Below, one piece after another: positions 34,501-48,540 of a stretch of 64,000 nucleotides of DNA. Location of the stretch: positions 4,166,219-4,230,218 of the forward strand of contig SSNP01000015.1 in assembly GCA_006937955.1 (NCBI GenBank), given 5' to 3'. The notes below the pieces were generated by a model. It was given only the letters and a program-made list of their open reading frames with translations, searched no databases and was not told the origin of the DNA. Every line of letters begins with the position of its first letter. The first letter of the stretch is position 1. This DNA comes from Pachypanchax playfairii (Eukaryota > Chordata > Actinopteri > Cyprinodontiformes > Aplocheilidae). The position numbers were made by a program, and so were the translations under genes.

Positions 34501-35644
34501 GAATCATTTCCCACCATCTCATCTATCAACGCAACAGGTGGGAAGCCGAAGGCAGAGCACGGGCCACCGCATGCCATCCACACCTTCCCCTCCCACAACC
34601 TTACACAACATCCAACAACATCTTAGTCAAGACTTACAGAAAAACACTCACATCCAAAATTCTCTGGAAATAAAATAGAATAAAAACAGCAGAAATTAAA
34701 GTAAATATTAATTGATCAGCACTTAAACATTAAATTCCCTGCAGTTGTTTCAGGTTACACGTGATCATCAACACGTGTCATGACACACACAGCTGCTGAA
34801 ACCAAAACAAAATTATGTTTCTGTTTGTTTGAACATTTACCCTGTAAGACCCAACCCATCAAAAAATAGCCAGAACATTATGATCTTTTGGAACTGAGAT
34901 GTTTATGAAACCTTCTAACAAAATCCACAAAAATGTTTTGGCAATATTATTATTATTTATGAAGCAGGTTTAGGAAATGAATGAATGAATGAATGTTATT
35001 TATGATATATTTTTATATCACATTTGATACATTGGATGTTTTTACAGTTTAATTGTAATATAAAACAGGAGTTACTTAATTCTTTCAATAGATTATTGAA
35101 AAAAAATGACTTAGAATTTTGATCTTATTGTAACTTCTCAAAACATTAGCAAAGATTTTCCTGTAAAAGGAGCAACGATGACAGAAATGATCAACACTAA
35201 ACCAGAGCTTCCTGTAGTGGCGTGATAATCCCCCATGTGATAGAATACATGTGTCAAATCATATGCAACAGGTTTTTAAGACAAGTATTGATCATGTTGA
35301 TTAGATACTCAGAAACTCATGTATCATGTATGACGCTAACAGCCTTATGAGATTAAATATCAATTTATCTAATCCATTTAGTTGTACTAATTATTTATTA
35401 GATGTTTTATAACACCTTGTTTGTGTGGAGATGAGTGGGCGGGACTTTCATGTATTTAGGTCCAAAAAATAACATGGCAGCTCCTTCAAACATAACATTA
35501 TAACTTTATCTACCATCTGTTACTATAAATAAATGTAAGTTGTTCTGTTTTGTCTGATGATCCTCCAGGAACATGTCCGAGATTTCACTGCACATCATCA
35601 GTGAAGTGGGTTTTCATCTCAATTCATTGGGAGAATCTACTTGT

Positions 35645-35995
35645 CAGGATTTTGTAAATATGTTGATTTAAAGTATCTGTTTGTTGCTATCTTGTCTTCA
35701 GTGTATTTGCATTTTTGATTTTTGTTTTCTGCCCATCATTTCCATCAGTTCACCTTGTTTACTCTGCTCCTCACTTGCAACAGCTGACTCACCTGGTCCT
35801 CATTATGTAATTATCACTCCCAGTGCAGCCGTCCTCAGTTTCAGAGTCTAATTGTCAGATTCTCTAACTTGAACTGCTCGGTTCCTTGTGTTCCAGTTTT
35901 TTCTTTTCCAGTTTAGGTTTGTTAATAAAAACGTGGGTTTCTGCCTGATGCCCATGTGCCTGTATTCTTAGGTCCTCTTTAAATCGCACATGACA
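35645..35995 (+). repeat. Retroelement-like repeat
   Basis: Contains CAGCTGACTCACCTGGTCCTC, broken by no gap, then TTGTGTTCCAGTT and AATAAAAACGTGGG, the layout of a common fish LTR-like repeat ending in a polyadenylation signal. Similar in texture to 12095-12740. Confidence 0.4.
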
Positions 35996-36689
35996 AGACC
36001 AATTTTTGATGGTCTTTTTTTCTGCTCAGTGGCTCCGCTCCATGCTGTGAACTTTAATCCTATTAGTGTTTTTAATGTAATTTTATCTTCCGATTGAGAC
36101 AAAATAATCTTTGTACTGAAAATAGACTTATTTTAAGTGTTTAGTTTAAGTGAGATCCAGTTGGTTTTAATACAGTTTTCTGAACTTAGTATTTCAAGCT
36201 TCACTGAAAAAACTCTGTTCATTTGGTTTGTCAAAAACTTCAGATGCAAAAACCCTGGAAACCAAGATCTATTGGCATCAACAGGAAAAAATAATTGTAT
36301 TAAAAGTTGAAAGATGTGAAGTAATTAAGTTGAGATCAATTTATATTTCACTTTATGAACAAAGTGCAGCAAAATAAAAAATAAAAATTAGGCATTTGTT
36401 GATTTGTTATGTGTCGCCTTCTGACTTTCACCTTTTAAATCATCTTAAAGAAATTATGAATGCATAGATGTTTGGGGTAAATGATCCTCTGCTGTATTGC
36501 AACATGTCACCTGATCTGTTAGCACTCAGAGTTCACATGAGTCGCTGCCATATGAAAGTATAACTCAAATTTTTGGTAAATTTACTGAGTTTTAACCCTT
36601 TTTGTGTTTGCAAAGGTTGATTCGCTAAGCCAGCCATCTTAAACAATTACAATTAATCTGTGAGAGTTTCATTAAAATCGTCTATTGAC

Positions 36690-36925
36690 TTCCATTGATT
36701 TTAGTAACTGGATTTAATCCAAACCCTTTTCCTAACCTTAACTATTACTGATCTATACCTAACCCTAACCCTAACTAAAACTCATCTCACAACATACCTC
36801 TAAAGCTGACCCCTAACCATAAAAAGGGGAGTCCCCCATATGAGGACAGGCTTTGGTCCCCAGACAGATAGTAAATATCTCAAAACTGGTTCTCAGTAGG
36901 GTAGAAAAACAAGAACACACACACA
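36690..36925. repeat. Interspersed repeat containing CCTAACCCTAACCCTAAC
   Basis: A short run of TAACCC units is followed by AGTCCCCCATATGAGGAC, which matches a dispersed fish repeat rather than a telomere. Ends in an (AC)n run. Confidence 0.5.
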
Positions 36926-37943
36926 CATTCAGTAAATAAGTAAGCAGGCTTAATTTATACAGCACTTAACTAATTAAAAACAAATTATTTATATTTGAAA
37001 AACTCTTAAGTAAAAGCCAGATTGAATATGAATGTCTTCTACTGCTTTTAAAAGAAGTTTAGACTGTTGATACAAATTCAAACAAAAAGCTCATTCCCTA
37101 GTTGAAGAGTGACAGAGCGGACAGCGTGATCCGGTTCTAAATCAATAAAACTGTTCGTAGCTTTTAGTTTAAAGGAGTGTTTGAGTTGAACTATGTGGCT
37201 GCAACAATCCAGTAGGAGGAGGAACTTGAACACTCAGAGCCCTAAAAGTTAGAGTCTGGATTTAAAATGAGTTTTAAGATTAACTGGAAACGAGTCATTA
37301 AAACAGAAGTGATGCTTTGCTCTTCACACATGCACAAAAACAAGATCGCTGTCTTTATACCTTGTGGAGCTGGAAGAGGGGAATAAAAAAAATCACCTAA
37401 AAGTCGTAAAAAAGAGTGAAATCAATGCAAATAATAAAATATAACAAAATGAATAAAATCAGCATTATGTTGGAATGAAATATGACAAAATACTGATGAC
37501 TTATCAGCATGAAGACATCAAATTCACTGTGGATACAGATTAACACTGTGTGGAAACAAGATACAGAATATGTTCTTTGTTTTATAACTTTACTCAGTTA
37601 TATATTTTATTTTAATTGTGGATGAAAAGATCTCACAAACGTAACCAGTGTCTATTCTGATAAAAAAACCTTGTAGCTTAAAAGCACGCTATGAAATGTG
37701 AACAATAGGCAGATACAGAGCAAGTTGTTCTTCATGCACATACAGCATGACCAGTCTTGATGCTATGTTGCAGGCTTACGCTGTAATCTTTGGTCAAATC
37801 TAGTATTAAACAGCAGTTTGATAAGTAATCTGCATTAACACAGTAATTTAATGTGTTTTTATTGGTAATGAAGGAGAAATTAGGGTAAAGTTACAGTTTT
37901 TTTTGCTGCACTATTGAAGATTCAACAGAAAGTCCAGAATTTT

Positions 37944-38925
37944 GACATGGGGGGGCCATGAGGCACCAGAAAAATTTGGGGTGGCACAGCAAAATCTAAC
38001 AAGCAAGCTGGATTCTCATGAGATTTGGAGTTTTCCAAACCCATGAAAATCCATTTTGAACCGCTCCAACTGAACAGTCTGACTCAACTCCACTGGTGGT
38101 TTGGACCAATCATGTGTTAGCATTGTGCTTCGGGGCGGGAGTTCAGGTATGATGATAGCAGTGTCCATAAGTGTCGGGGCAAGGCAAAACAAACATGGCC
38201 GCACCAGTAGACATGCATGAAGAAGTAGCTAATCTGTTTTAGGAGAACTAGAGATGATTTCTTGGTTGAAAAATGAGCAAAGGTAAAAACTTTGTGTGTT
38301 TTCTTAATGCTAACGATGTTTGTGTTTTTCTCCCGACTGGATTCTTTACTGTGATTGGCTAAAGACAAACATGGTAGGCGGGCACTTGCTGGCACGTCCT
38401 CCAATCAGCTTAAACTATTATACCAGATTGCCCTCCCTTCTTCAGATGTTCGTATGGGACCAGTTCCATATCTATGTGTATCCTTGACTCGACACGGGGC
38501 TACACATAGATCTGGCACACGCCCGGTTGAACAAAACCAAAAGCCATAACTGAAATTTGGGAATTCCAGTTTAAAACTATGAAAAATGTGAGTTAAGGAA
38601 TATTCTACTATATGCATTGTACTTTGGTTTCTTATGTCACTGATGTGCACGTACGTGCAACAATTAACACATTGAGTTTCACAATAATCATGTCTTTTAT
38701 ACATGTTTTAAACACAGAGACCTTCAGTTATTTTCAGTCCTGTTATATTTGGCAGTTTGTATTTTTGTTAACAGATCTGTAACAAAACGATTCAGCTCTC
38801 TAACGTAAGAAATCAATTAGAAGCTTCATATCCATATGCAACTGGATAGCGAGGGGCCAGTGGAGTGGCCAGAAAATATACTGGGGTCACCACGGCCTCC
38901 TCTTGATGGCGCCACTGATGAAAGT
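37944..38925. mobile_element. hAT-like non-autonomous element (ends approximate)
   Basis: The right border GATGGCGCCACTGATG is, read inverted, CATCAGTGGCGCCATC, the start of a common hAT terminus (CAGTGGCG...). Near both borders is a related segment, GGGGCCA...CCAGAAAA...TGGGGT, in the same orientation (37957-37985 and 38852-38890). No transposase ORF is present. Confidence 0.35.
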
Positions 38926-41512
38926 AGCTCATAAAAATGAAAATCCACACATTTCATGAATGTGTATGGACTGTAGAATCAATCAGAACTGCAGTGATTC
39001 ATGTGAGTTGTGACTTCAGTTGTAGATCAAATAAACAATCTCATTCTCATCATCAAGCTTTAATAGATAAACAACAAACTGATATGAACAAAATAAGCTG
39101 TATGAACCGAATTATTTTGCTGTAGTTTAAAAGAAAAACTTCAAATGATTAATCATAACCACATTACCGGGGTTGATGGCTCTCACATGCTCCCACAGCT
39201 AATAAGCAGGCTTCCTTTTCTGCTCGAGGTTAGTGAACTTTTGCCACCATTCGCTTTGGGCACAAAAAGAGTCAGAAATCACAAAACCCCTACTCAGTGA
39301 TGTCACAGCGATGTGATTATGATTATCGCCGGATGATCTTGTGTTGTTTTCAAAAGTCAGACCATTTTTTAATAATTTACTGTTGACACGCATGAGTATC
39401 ATTTTAAAGCGACGTCTTGATGATTTCAAATCCATAATCCATACATCCAGATGTGATGTTCTGGCTTTTGAAGAAAAAAGCTTTAAAATGATGTTGTTGT
39501 TTTTAAAAAGATGAGTTTTCTGCCAGTTTTGCATCAGCGTTTTTACAAACTTCTAGTAGATCCCTCAGTAGTGCAAACATTTAATATATCTGAACATCGA
39601 GTTGGAGATTTATCACGTTATTTTGAGACGATCAACCATCATCAAGGTGGGAGGTATTTTAACTAAATCCTGAAAAGTTTGAATCTGAATAAAAATACTG
39701 AATTGGAAATTGTGGGGTCATTTTTCTCTCTTTAAAAAAGTGTCCATGGAAGACAAAAAAAATAGTTTAATCTCACCTGTGCATCAGAGTTTTAGAGAAA
39801 CAGAATTTTAGTTGTTTAATTCTAAAGTCTTTTTGAAAAATGAACCTGAGAGTTTGAGAACTGAGTTTGATATTGACCTAATTTGGTTTTTCATATTACA
39901 GAAGTTCTACAAAAGAGGAAATACAGTATGACTTACAAATAAACAAATAGATTTTTCCTTAATTTAATCTACAGATCTACCTACATTACAATAAAAATAA
40001 TTACCTGTTTGTGTTCAAACTGCAAATTATATGTAAAAATACAACAAAACAAACAAGAGACTCCACAAACACTGAAATATGGTTTGAGTGTTACAACATT
40101 CAGCGTGGTGGAACTGAGCCTCGGATTGCTTCCAAGCTGTACTTGTAGGTCAAGGATTTCCTTTTTTTAATCCTTATTTACCTTGATGTTGAGAGACAAA
40201 CTGCTGGAACACAAGATCAGCCTGTTAAACTGAAGTCAAAGTGAAGTCTCGACTTGTAAAGAAGGTTTTTGGTCCAGATGATTCAGTTTTTATGTGTACA
40301 TAGAAAATATTTCACATAATTACAGAAACTTGTAACAGTGTTTGGGAGCCACATGAAGATTACGGTTTAATTATAAAGTTAAAAAGACGTATTATTTGAT
40401 CCCTTTGCAGAAAATTTAATCTGGTTTTAATCTCTATCCCAGCGTTTCTGCTTTGTTTTACTGCCGTTCTACAAAAATAAACAAACAAAAAAATGAAGGA
40501 AACACCTCTTTAACGCTCTGCCAAAGACATTTGAGATTTTGTGAACGGGGAGTCCTCACGCTGTTTGTAACCTTGGATGTTCAGTTTCATGGATTTCTCC
40601 AGTTGTTCAGCAGAAGAACGTGTCAGCCTTGGCACTGTTCCTTTTGGGAACCTTGCTTTCTTCCCTCTCCACTCTCCCACACATTCCCGCCCTTATCGCC
40701 GCCCTCCTCCAGCTCGCCGAGGCGAAGATTAGATTTCATTTACTATTAAAGTTGAAAACAAGAAAGATCAAAGGCATACTAAACTGTTTGTGTGAATTTT
40801 GAATTAGTTGGTTTTCTCATCCTAAAATCAGTCAGGACTCGACCAGTGAGCAAACATCCAGAAAAAAGGAAAAAAACCATTAAACAATGAATTTTGCATT
40901 TAGGTGACTTCTCTCCAGCTACAACGACCAAGGCTACTTTGCAGAAAAGAAAAAAAACGCACGACAAGATGCAGGTGCTAAATGTTGCTGTCGGCGTTTT
41001 TATCGAGGACATTTCTGTCTGGCAGCCGTTCATGGCCTTCACGGTGTTTTCTCCTGCTGGAACAAAACTAAGGCCTTCGAGAGGATGGACTAAAAAAGGG
41101 AACGAGCCAAGAAGCATCATGTTGGATCTCTACAGCACACGGGGTCACTCCAAACTTACTGACCCCCATTTGCAAATCACTGCACTTGCTGTTGAGTACA
41201 ATAAAATCGCTGTAAAAATAGTTCCTTAGAATGAAAGACACGTCATTATGTGACATCAGAGAGGTTCTTCAGATGGACTGAACCGAGCTGGAAGATACTC
41301 TGTTTCTCCAAAAGGGAGTTTATAAATTGGCTGATTACATGAAGAGCTTGTGTGTAAGTTTAGATTCAGGGTTTGAACTTTTTATTTGGTTTGTTTCAAA
41401 CATCATTTATTTGTATATTAGATTGTTTTTAAGAGCACAATGTTTAGTAATGCAGTTGTTGTTTTAGGATGGACTCAGCCAATCATTAATAAGTAACACA
41501 TAATAAACAAAC

Positions 41513-41618
41513 AAACAAATACATACATACATACATACATACATACATACATACATACATACATACATACATACATACATACATACATACATACATAAAT
41601 ACATACATAAATACATAA
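41513..41618. repeat. (ACAT)n microsatellite
   Basis: About 24 tandem ACAT units, with a few AAAT variants at the right end. Confidence 0.98.
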
Positions 41619-41655
41619 GAAAAATATATTTTTACAATTTTCTGCAGATGGTTTA

Positions 41656-42242
41656 AATAGACTCTTCCATTAAAAACATTTTTTCTGAGGTTTCTGTTGA
41701 ATATTTTAGCTCCACAGGTGTTCTTACCTTCATAGTGGGTGAAAACAGGTCAACAACTTCTCTTTCAGGTTTAATCTCTCAAACTACGCAGGTGGCAATA
41801 ACACCCTAGTTCTCCCGAGTCCGAACGGCCTGTATCTGTTTCATCACAACTCCTTTGTTCATTAGCAATCGGCAGCTCCAGCAGTTGAAACCACACCTAG
41901 CATGCTGCTGGCTAAAAGTTGTTAGCATAAGACGTAGCAAACAGGAAGACACGACATCTGACGTTGCCATGTGCAGCGGGGCAGGAAACAGTATACCTTG
42001 CTCTCATAGGCTACATTGTTAGCCAATCAGAGTCCAGCAAATTCAAATAATGAATATGAACGAGCTGCTGCCGAAGCAGCCTGACGGAAGGAGCCGGAAC
42101 CACCTGAATTTTAATGCAGACAGATTGAAAGTTCTGTTAATCAGTGTTTCCTGATGTTTTTTAGATATAAAATGTTTCATATTACTGGTTAATACTTAAG
42201 AAATAACCAGAAAGTCCTGAAATGTGTATGAAATGGCCTCTT
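41656..42242 (-). mobile_element. TA-flanked TIR element, copy B (587 bp)
   Basis: Inverted relative to copy A and matching it along its whole length except for the 772-bp block nested in A. The terminus at 42242 reads (inverted) AAGAGGCCATTTCATAC; the other end has drifted (AATAGACTCTTCCATT). Includes the same ATGAAG|GTAAGA feature. No coding capacity of its own beyond that. Confidence 0.85.
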
Positions 42243-44199
42243 TAAATCAAAGCTGTATCAGACATTTTGATCTTTATATAATTTGTTAAGACTTAATGTT
42301 TTTGAGATCATTTGTGCAGCTAGAAAAAAGATGTTTAAAAAGAAAGACGCATGACAGTTAATGATTCATCCAAAATAAAAATTTAGACTCAGTCATTTCC
42401 CTAAAAAAAGAAGCATCATGTAGCCTGAAATTCTACACTATCATTTAAATTAGTAAACATTCTCCAAAGCTATTATTTATTACAATATATATTTATTAAC
42501 TACACACAGCAGAATGTTTTTTAAAAGTTTAATAGCTTCTAAATGGAATTTGTCAATAGTTTAGAACAAATTTTCTCATTAATATCAAAGTTTAAACTTT
42601 ATTGATTTTGCCCTATTGCCCTATCTGTGCGATAGTTAAACCAGCCCATAATAAATGGCTCAGTGTTGTCTTCCATTTATCAGATATTATACTAACATAT
42701 TTCCATCTCATCCACTTTCCTTCCTTTCTTAGATTTTGTTTTTTTTTACTAAACCTCGTCATTCTTTCACATTAGACAACACAAAGGTTTGATGTTAATA
42801 GCCACACAATATTATATCAATTCAGTCTGAGGATTTTTATAGAGGCCGGTAATCTTTTATTGTGTCTAACTCTGCTGTTGATTCTTATGAAACATAACTG
42901 ATTCAGGGAAAAATAATTTTAAAATAAAGGGGAATAAGTCAAACATTTCCCACAAACTGGTTTAAGAGACACGGACAAATTATAGTGGTTGAACTATAAT
43001 CTGTGAGATTTAACCAGAAACATTATTTGTAATATGTTGTTGATTGTGGTTGTTTTCAGGTTTGATATTTGCGGAGGCCACGGTGAGGGAGTTTCCCTCA
43101 GAATGTGACTAATGTTTTTTTCTCTCACCATCTAGTGTTGAACTGAGGGATGTGCACACATCTGGAGCTCAGACCTTAATCTGGGTTAAATTAGTTCACA
43201 GCACTGTTCACAGATTATCCTGAGATGTAGGAAGAGCCTATGGATCTGACAATATATTTAAATATGTAAACAATTCATTTGGCTGCAGCAGTTAGGAGTT
43301 TCAAGGAACCTGGAATTTCTTTATTTCAAATAAAACAAGATTTGTTATTAATCTTTTAAAGTGGATATGATCATCTCCAGACTTTCTGATTTTTTTTGTT
43401 TGTTTTGTTTTTCATTCTTCCAGTTCTTTTATCTGCTGCATAGATATAATATACAGATGGACGTATAGATGGAAATATTACTGTAATAAAACTGGACTGA
43501 CTGGCTGAACTTCAGCGTTTACCTAACAGTTATTTTACACAAAGCTGTTTGCGCTTGTCATATTTACTCACTGTCAGGAAAATTCCAACAGGAAATAAAA
43601 AACGTTTGAGTCAGTGGTGTGAGTGGTACGACATTTTTGAAAATTTGCCTATTGATTTCAAACTACGATTTTATTATTATTATTTTAAAATTATTTCCTA
43701 AAAATATTCTATGCCAAAGCAAACAAAGTTTTTTGGAACGAATTATTGTTTAATTGCTTTAAAAATGACTTTTATTTCTTTTGGAAGAGCTATGAAAGAG
43801 ATTATGAACTAATAAAGTTTAAACACCTAAACGTATTAAAAAGTGTCTGTCATCCCAAAGTCAAATACAAAATTAATTGCACCTGGAATTGGAGTCTGTC
43901 TGGATTTATTCAACTTAAGTTAAGTTTGGACACTCTGAGTGAGTTTTGCACTCAGTGACATGAGAGTAACAACTTTTAAATCCTGTTTTGTCTCTTTACA
44001 GGAAACCTGAAGCCTGGTTTGCATATTTGAAATGCCATTAACAAGGCGGGGCTTGTTTAATATTTCACTATGTCTCTAGGAAAACAGGTAAAACAAAACA
44101 AAGTAACACACACAGCTTGAACAGATTTTCCGAGGAAGTAGTTTGCCAGTAGTTTGTTTCATGTGGCAGAACTGGAAAAGTCTGAAGATCTCAGAAAAC

Positions 44200-44930
44200 T
44201 GTCTTTATCTCCTTGTCCATCATCCCACTGTCAGTGAACATCTCTTCATCTGGTTGCTCTTTNCAGGACTTACACCATCCATCATCCATTCATTCTCTGC
44301 ACTCTGAAGGGTGTCTGGCTGCCGGTAGGGTGGGCTGCTCGCTGCCTTTGGTTCTGTGGTTTACCCTTTACCCTCCTGCTGGAGCGAGTTGTCATCAGGA
44401 TGTGTGGCCCCATGCCTTTAGAGCTCCCGGGGGGGCTGCAGACTGTTTTGGTGTCCGGGGTCCACCCCCTTTGCCTCTGGGTATCGGGGGAAGAGTTTCT
44501 GCTCACCCCCACCAAATATCAAGTACTTCATGTGATAAAAAAAAACACACAGATACATTTTTGGTCCCACATACAAACAAACACACGCCTGAACACAAAA
44601 AACTAATAAGATTGTTTAACGTGTCTGTGGGAGTTTTTTGTCATGATCTTTATTCTTAATCATCTCTTTGGTGCTGCTTGTTTTTTTACATATGCATATA
44701 TAGTTTTCAACAGATGCAGAAGTCGGTAACCATGTTGTTTACTTTCTATGCTTTGGCTTGTTAGGATTATCTTTCATTCCTTTTGTATTCTTTCGTTAAA
44801 TTTTCTCCTCCCATGTTGCGATTTTCTTTCTTTTTCTCTTTGTACATCAGCTCTGGTGTTGATACATTATATATCCTGATGTAACAACTGAAAAATAAAT
44901 GTCAGTAAAGCTAAAACAAACATGATCCAG
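44200..44930 (+). repeat. Probable interspersed repeat, possibly a LINE fragment
   Basis: A GC-rich block (44290-44510) in AT-rich surroundings, with CATCAGGATGTGTGGCCCC, TGGTGTCCGGGGTCCACC and CTCACCCCCACCAAATATC, ending far downstream in GAAAAATAAATGTCAG. ORFs through it are not protein-like. Contains one ambiguous base at 44263. The class is unknown. Confidence 0.35.
44263..44263. other. Single ambiguous base
   Basis: One N in an otherwise continuous stretch (CTCTTTNCAGG). Confidence 0.99.
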
Positions 44931-45415
44931 TAGGATTAATAGTGTTTGTTTTGGAAAAAACACTTTATCTTGCACAACAATGCATTCAGATCAGACGTCT
45001 GATTGCACAAGCTGACATAGCTGAAACGTTAAAAAAACACAACTATACAAGTGCAGTAAGTGTGGGGGTGGTAAACGACTGCCACTCCTGTATTGCATGC
45101 ATGCTCTTTTATGTCATATTCTTTTGTGCTTGTCAGCGGTCTATACATCAACTTTGCTTTCTGTATAAGTTGTATTTTTAGTACTATTCTCTACCTGCCT
45201 GCCTCTTTTTGAACTTTGTGAAAAAAAAAATTTCTGAATTATTTTATTATCTTAGATGGATCTCACTTTGTTCCTAAATATTTGAGTTTTCTGAAAGGAC
45301 CAACCCTTCTTCATATTTTACTTTAATTTCAGCTTCTGAAATAAGATAAGACAAGACCTATAAGGGCTCATTTCAGATGTTAGAATTTTAAATGTTGAAC
45401 ATTATGAACCAGTTA

Positions 45416-45545
45416 TCGTGGTGGGTGGTGTGGTCCAGCAGAAGGGAGATCACCTTTCGTTCAGAGAACTGTGGGTTCGATCCCTGGTGCTGACAAGCTG
45501 TGTTGAAGTATCCTTGGGCAAGATACTGAACCCGCCACTGCCTGT
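45416..45545 (+). repeat. tRNA-derived SINE-like repeat
   Basis: GTGGTGTGGTCCAGCAGAAGG (split A-box region) and GTGGGTTCGATCCCTGG (B box), followed by TATCCTTGGGCAAGATACTG, a tail phrase shared by many copies in teleost genomes. Confidence 0.6.
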
Positions 45546-45689
45546 CTTTCTGTCTAGAGAGCGAGGGAGAGAGAGGGGGAAAGGGGCGGGGGACAGAGTG
45601 GAAAACTTTACTTTCCCAGTTTTTCCTCTTCATGTCTCCTTTTTCCATTTCTTGTTGCACTGATTTAAAATCGATATTTATCTCTGAGC

Positions 45690-48205
45690 GCTTCTTGTGC
45701 CGTTTGTTTGCAGGGATGGCGTCTCCAGGGGCGCCGCCCCTCTTGCTGAGACATGGGATTCATGTCCAGCCCGACCCAATAGTCCCGGGAGGGATGGTTT
45801 TCCTGGCTGTTGGGGAAGGAAGAGCATTTTCTGTTTAGCGTCACTGAACGATGAGTATCTGCAGGTGTCCCCGCTCACTGTGCCCTCCATCCACATCATC
45901 ATATCAGGTGTCCCTCTTCATTCCCAGTGAAGCGCCAGCAGCTTTCTATCTGTGGATTTGCGGTGTAAAAACAAGAAACTGAAGCATGTTCAGTCTTTTA
46001 GGAGGCAAATGTTCATGTTTTTTACAAACGCAGGAAGTTTCATTTAGAGTGACGCATGAGGGGTGGTTTCTACATGGTCTATGCAACACTGGCAACATGA
46101 CATGTTTTGAGTGTGGCGATAAGGAACATAAACAAGCTGCTTGTCCTCACAAAAATGCCAAGGAGCATGCTGCTCAGGCACCTGCTGAAGCAACCAATGA
46201 TGCTTCTCTGGCAGGGGAGGGGGGGGAATATCTGATGCTGGGAAGGGAAGCTGCGGTCAAAGGGAAGAACAGAATGTTACTGCAGACACAAGAGTTGACA
46301 CAGAAATTGGTTAGATGCTTGTGGCTGCAGCGCAGCCTGCAGCAGAGGCGGCTGCTGTTGCTGCTGTTCCAGCTGAACCAGTAGAGGTCAGGTCCTGCAA
46401 TGCGAAACAAACTCAGAAAACTTTTCTGTTACAGACTCCCAAAAGTATTCTGGGGATCTATATGCTTTGGGTGAAATTAATAAGTTCTTGGATGACAGTT
46501 TTAGAACACAAGTTAAAGTTCTTGATTATTTGATCCAGATCCAGAAACATTTATCGAAAGCTCAGAGATGTTACAGAAAGTTGTAGATTTGGACTTATTT
46601 GATGAAAAGAAGCGTTTTTATTTTTAAAAGCACATGCACATATAAAACACCTAACAGCAAAGAAATACAAGGGTTCAAAAAGGTCCAGAATACTGAAACA
46701 AGATTATGAGTTTGGCACAGTTGGTGACTGTCTTTGTCTAAGCTGGCTAACCCTAACCCTAACTTTAACCCCAAACAAGGCAGTTCACCTGAGTGAAAGT
46801 TCAAGATGGGACAGTGAGACAATGATGCTGGACAGATTCTAACACAAACCATCAGACTGTTAAACTGCTCAAATGGTCTTACTAGTTTTACTAAAAATCA
46901 TTTAGTATTTCTTGATTTTCTTATTCCACTAGATGTAGATATTATTGACATTTCAATATAAAGCTAATACACACAGTTCTCTTGTCATTTTGAAATTTTT
47001 TGGAATGTTGGTAAGTTAAGAAGACAGAATCTAGCTCCTTAAATGGCAAAGCCCAGATAAGACTCTTCTGTCAGCAGTACAAGTCCTTCTACCGTCAGCA
47101 TTAAAAAGTTACATGGAAACTTAAAACAAACAACTAGAAACCAGTCTTGTGACAGACTGTGTTGAATGCAATACGCAGCTTTAGCAAAAAGGACAGTTAA
47201 GCTCTTTTCTCCATGAAAGAACTCAAGATGCTCAGGTCAGGTCTCAGTTTGCTGATGTAAAGGACATGGATTCCCCCACTTCCTTCTTCTGCAACACGGA
47301 GAGGACTGTGTCCCAGACCAAGCAAGTGGTCTGCCTCCGGCTTCCAGATGGGACTCAGACCACCGATCCTGGAACCGCGAAGCAGCATCAGTGGAGTTTT
47401 ACAGCAGCCTCTTTCAGGCAGCAGCTCTGTGATGGAGGCTGTATGGATGCCATGCTGGAGGGTCTTACTCAGTTAAGTGCTGCTGACCAGATTGTTCTGA
47501 ATGCTGATTTTTCCCTTGAGGAATTAACTGCTACAGTTGGACAAATGGCTTCAGGTCTCCAGGTTTGGATGGATTACTTCCTGGCTTCTGGAAGCTGTTG
47601 GGACAGGATTTGTGGGCGGTGCTCTAGGAGTGTGCCAGGACAGGTAAACTGCCATCTTCCTGTCATCATGCTGTCATCTCCTTACTTCCCAAAAAACGAA
47701 ACTTGACTGTGCTGAAAATCTGGAAACTCCTTGTTTTGCTTTGCACAGATTACAAACTGCTTTCCAAATGTATTTTCCAACAGATTGATGAACTTACTTG
47801 AACTTATTATCCACAGGGACCGATCATACAGTGTACCGGACAGATTTATCATGAGAAATATATTTCTTCAAGAGACTTGTTTAATATTTGCAAAACTTAA
47901 TATATGAATGTAGGAATCATTTCTTTGGCTCAAGCAAAGGCGTTTGATAGGGTGGATCATAATTTTCTTTTTTTTGGGACCACGACTATGAACGGGTATC
48001 TGGTGCACCTCAATCTGGATTTTAATATTAACTGTTTCTTTTGTTCGAAGGAGAAAACAGTGTTTCACCTTGTTGTTGAGTGTCCCAGGTTGCATGGCTC
48101 CACTGTAGTTCTCTTAAGTCGGCTGGTTGTTTTCTTTTTTTGTAAAGCAGTTTTCTTACTGTCGTTTTATTTATGGCCCACAGTTTTGTTCTCAAAATAA
48201 GTGAA
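45690..48205 (+). mobile_element. Decayed Tx1/L1-like LINE
   Basis: Fragments in order but in different frames. First come ORF1 gag-like pieces, then a zinc knuckle CFECGDKEHKQAAC (C-x2-C-x4-H-x4-C, near 46103). At 47266-47600 is a pre-RT segment (SLEELTATVGQM, and SPGLDG in a shifted frame). At 47919-47960 is an RT motif-A-like AKAFDRVDH, and at 48028-48090 a C-terminal CFFCSKEKTVFHLVVEC zinc motif. The RT palm and endonuclease are mostly missing, and in motif A the usual catalytic Asp position (D-x-x-KAFD) is Ala. Dead copy. Confidence 0.7.
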
Positions 48206-48540
48206 TGCACAGTTTGTTAAACTACATATCAAGAACTACAAAACTGGCAGTATGGAAATCAAAGAAAAACAAAATTACTGGATCAGATGAAACTCTTCAC
48301 TAACTACTCGTGTCCACATAGATTCTGAGTTTTATAAGTTAACAAAGAATATGGATACATTTTCTACTAAGTGAGCTGGTGATGATGTTTTGTGTTCAGC
48401 TTTTGATTTACAGTATTAAAGACATTTCGTGTTTTGTAAGTTGGAATAAATGTTTTTTTAAAAATCAGAAAATCTGTCTATCTCTCTATCTACAGTATGT
48501 ATATCTTGTCTATGTCTATATTTATCTGCTTTTCTTGTCT

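Noticed and set aside
36735..36780. Telomere-like CCTAACCCTAACCC run, with another near 46745
   Set aside because: Only two or three units each, one inside a dispersed fish repeat; not a telomere or a long interstitial array.
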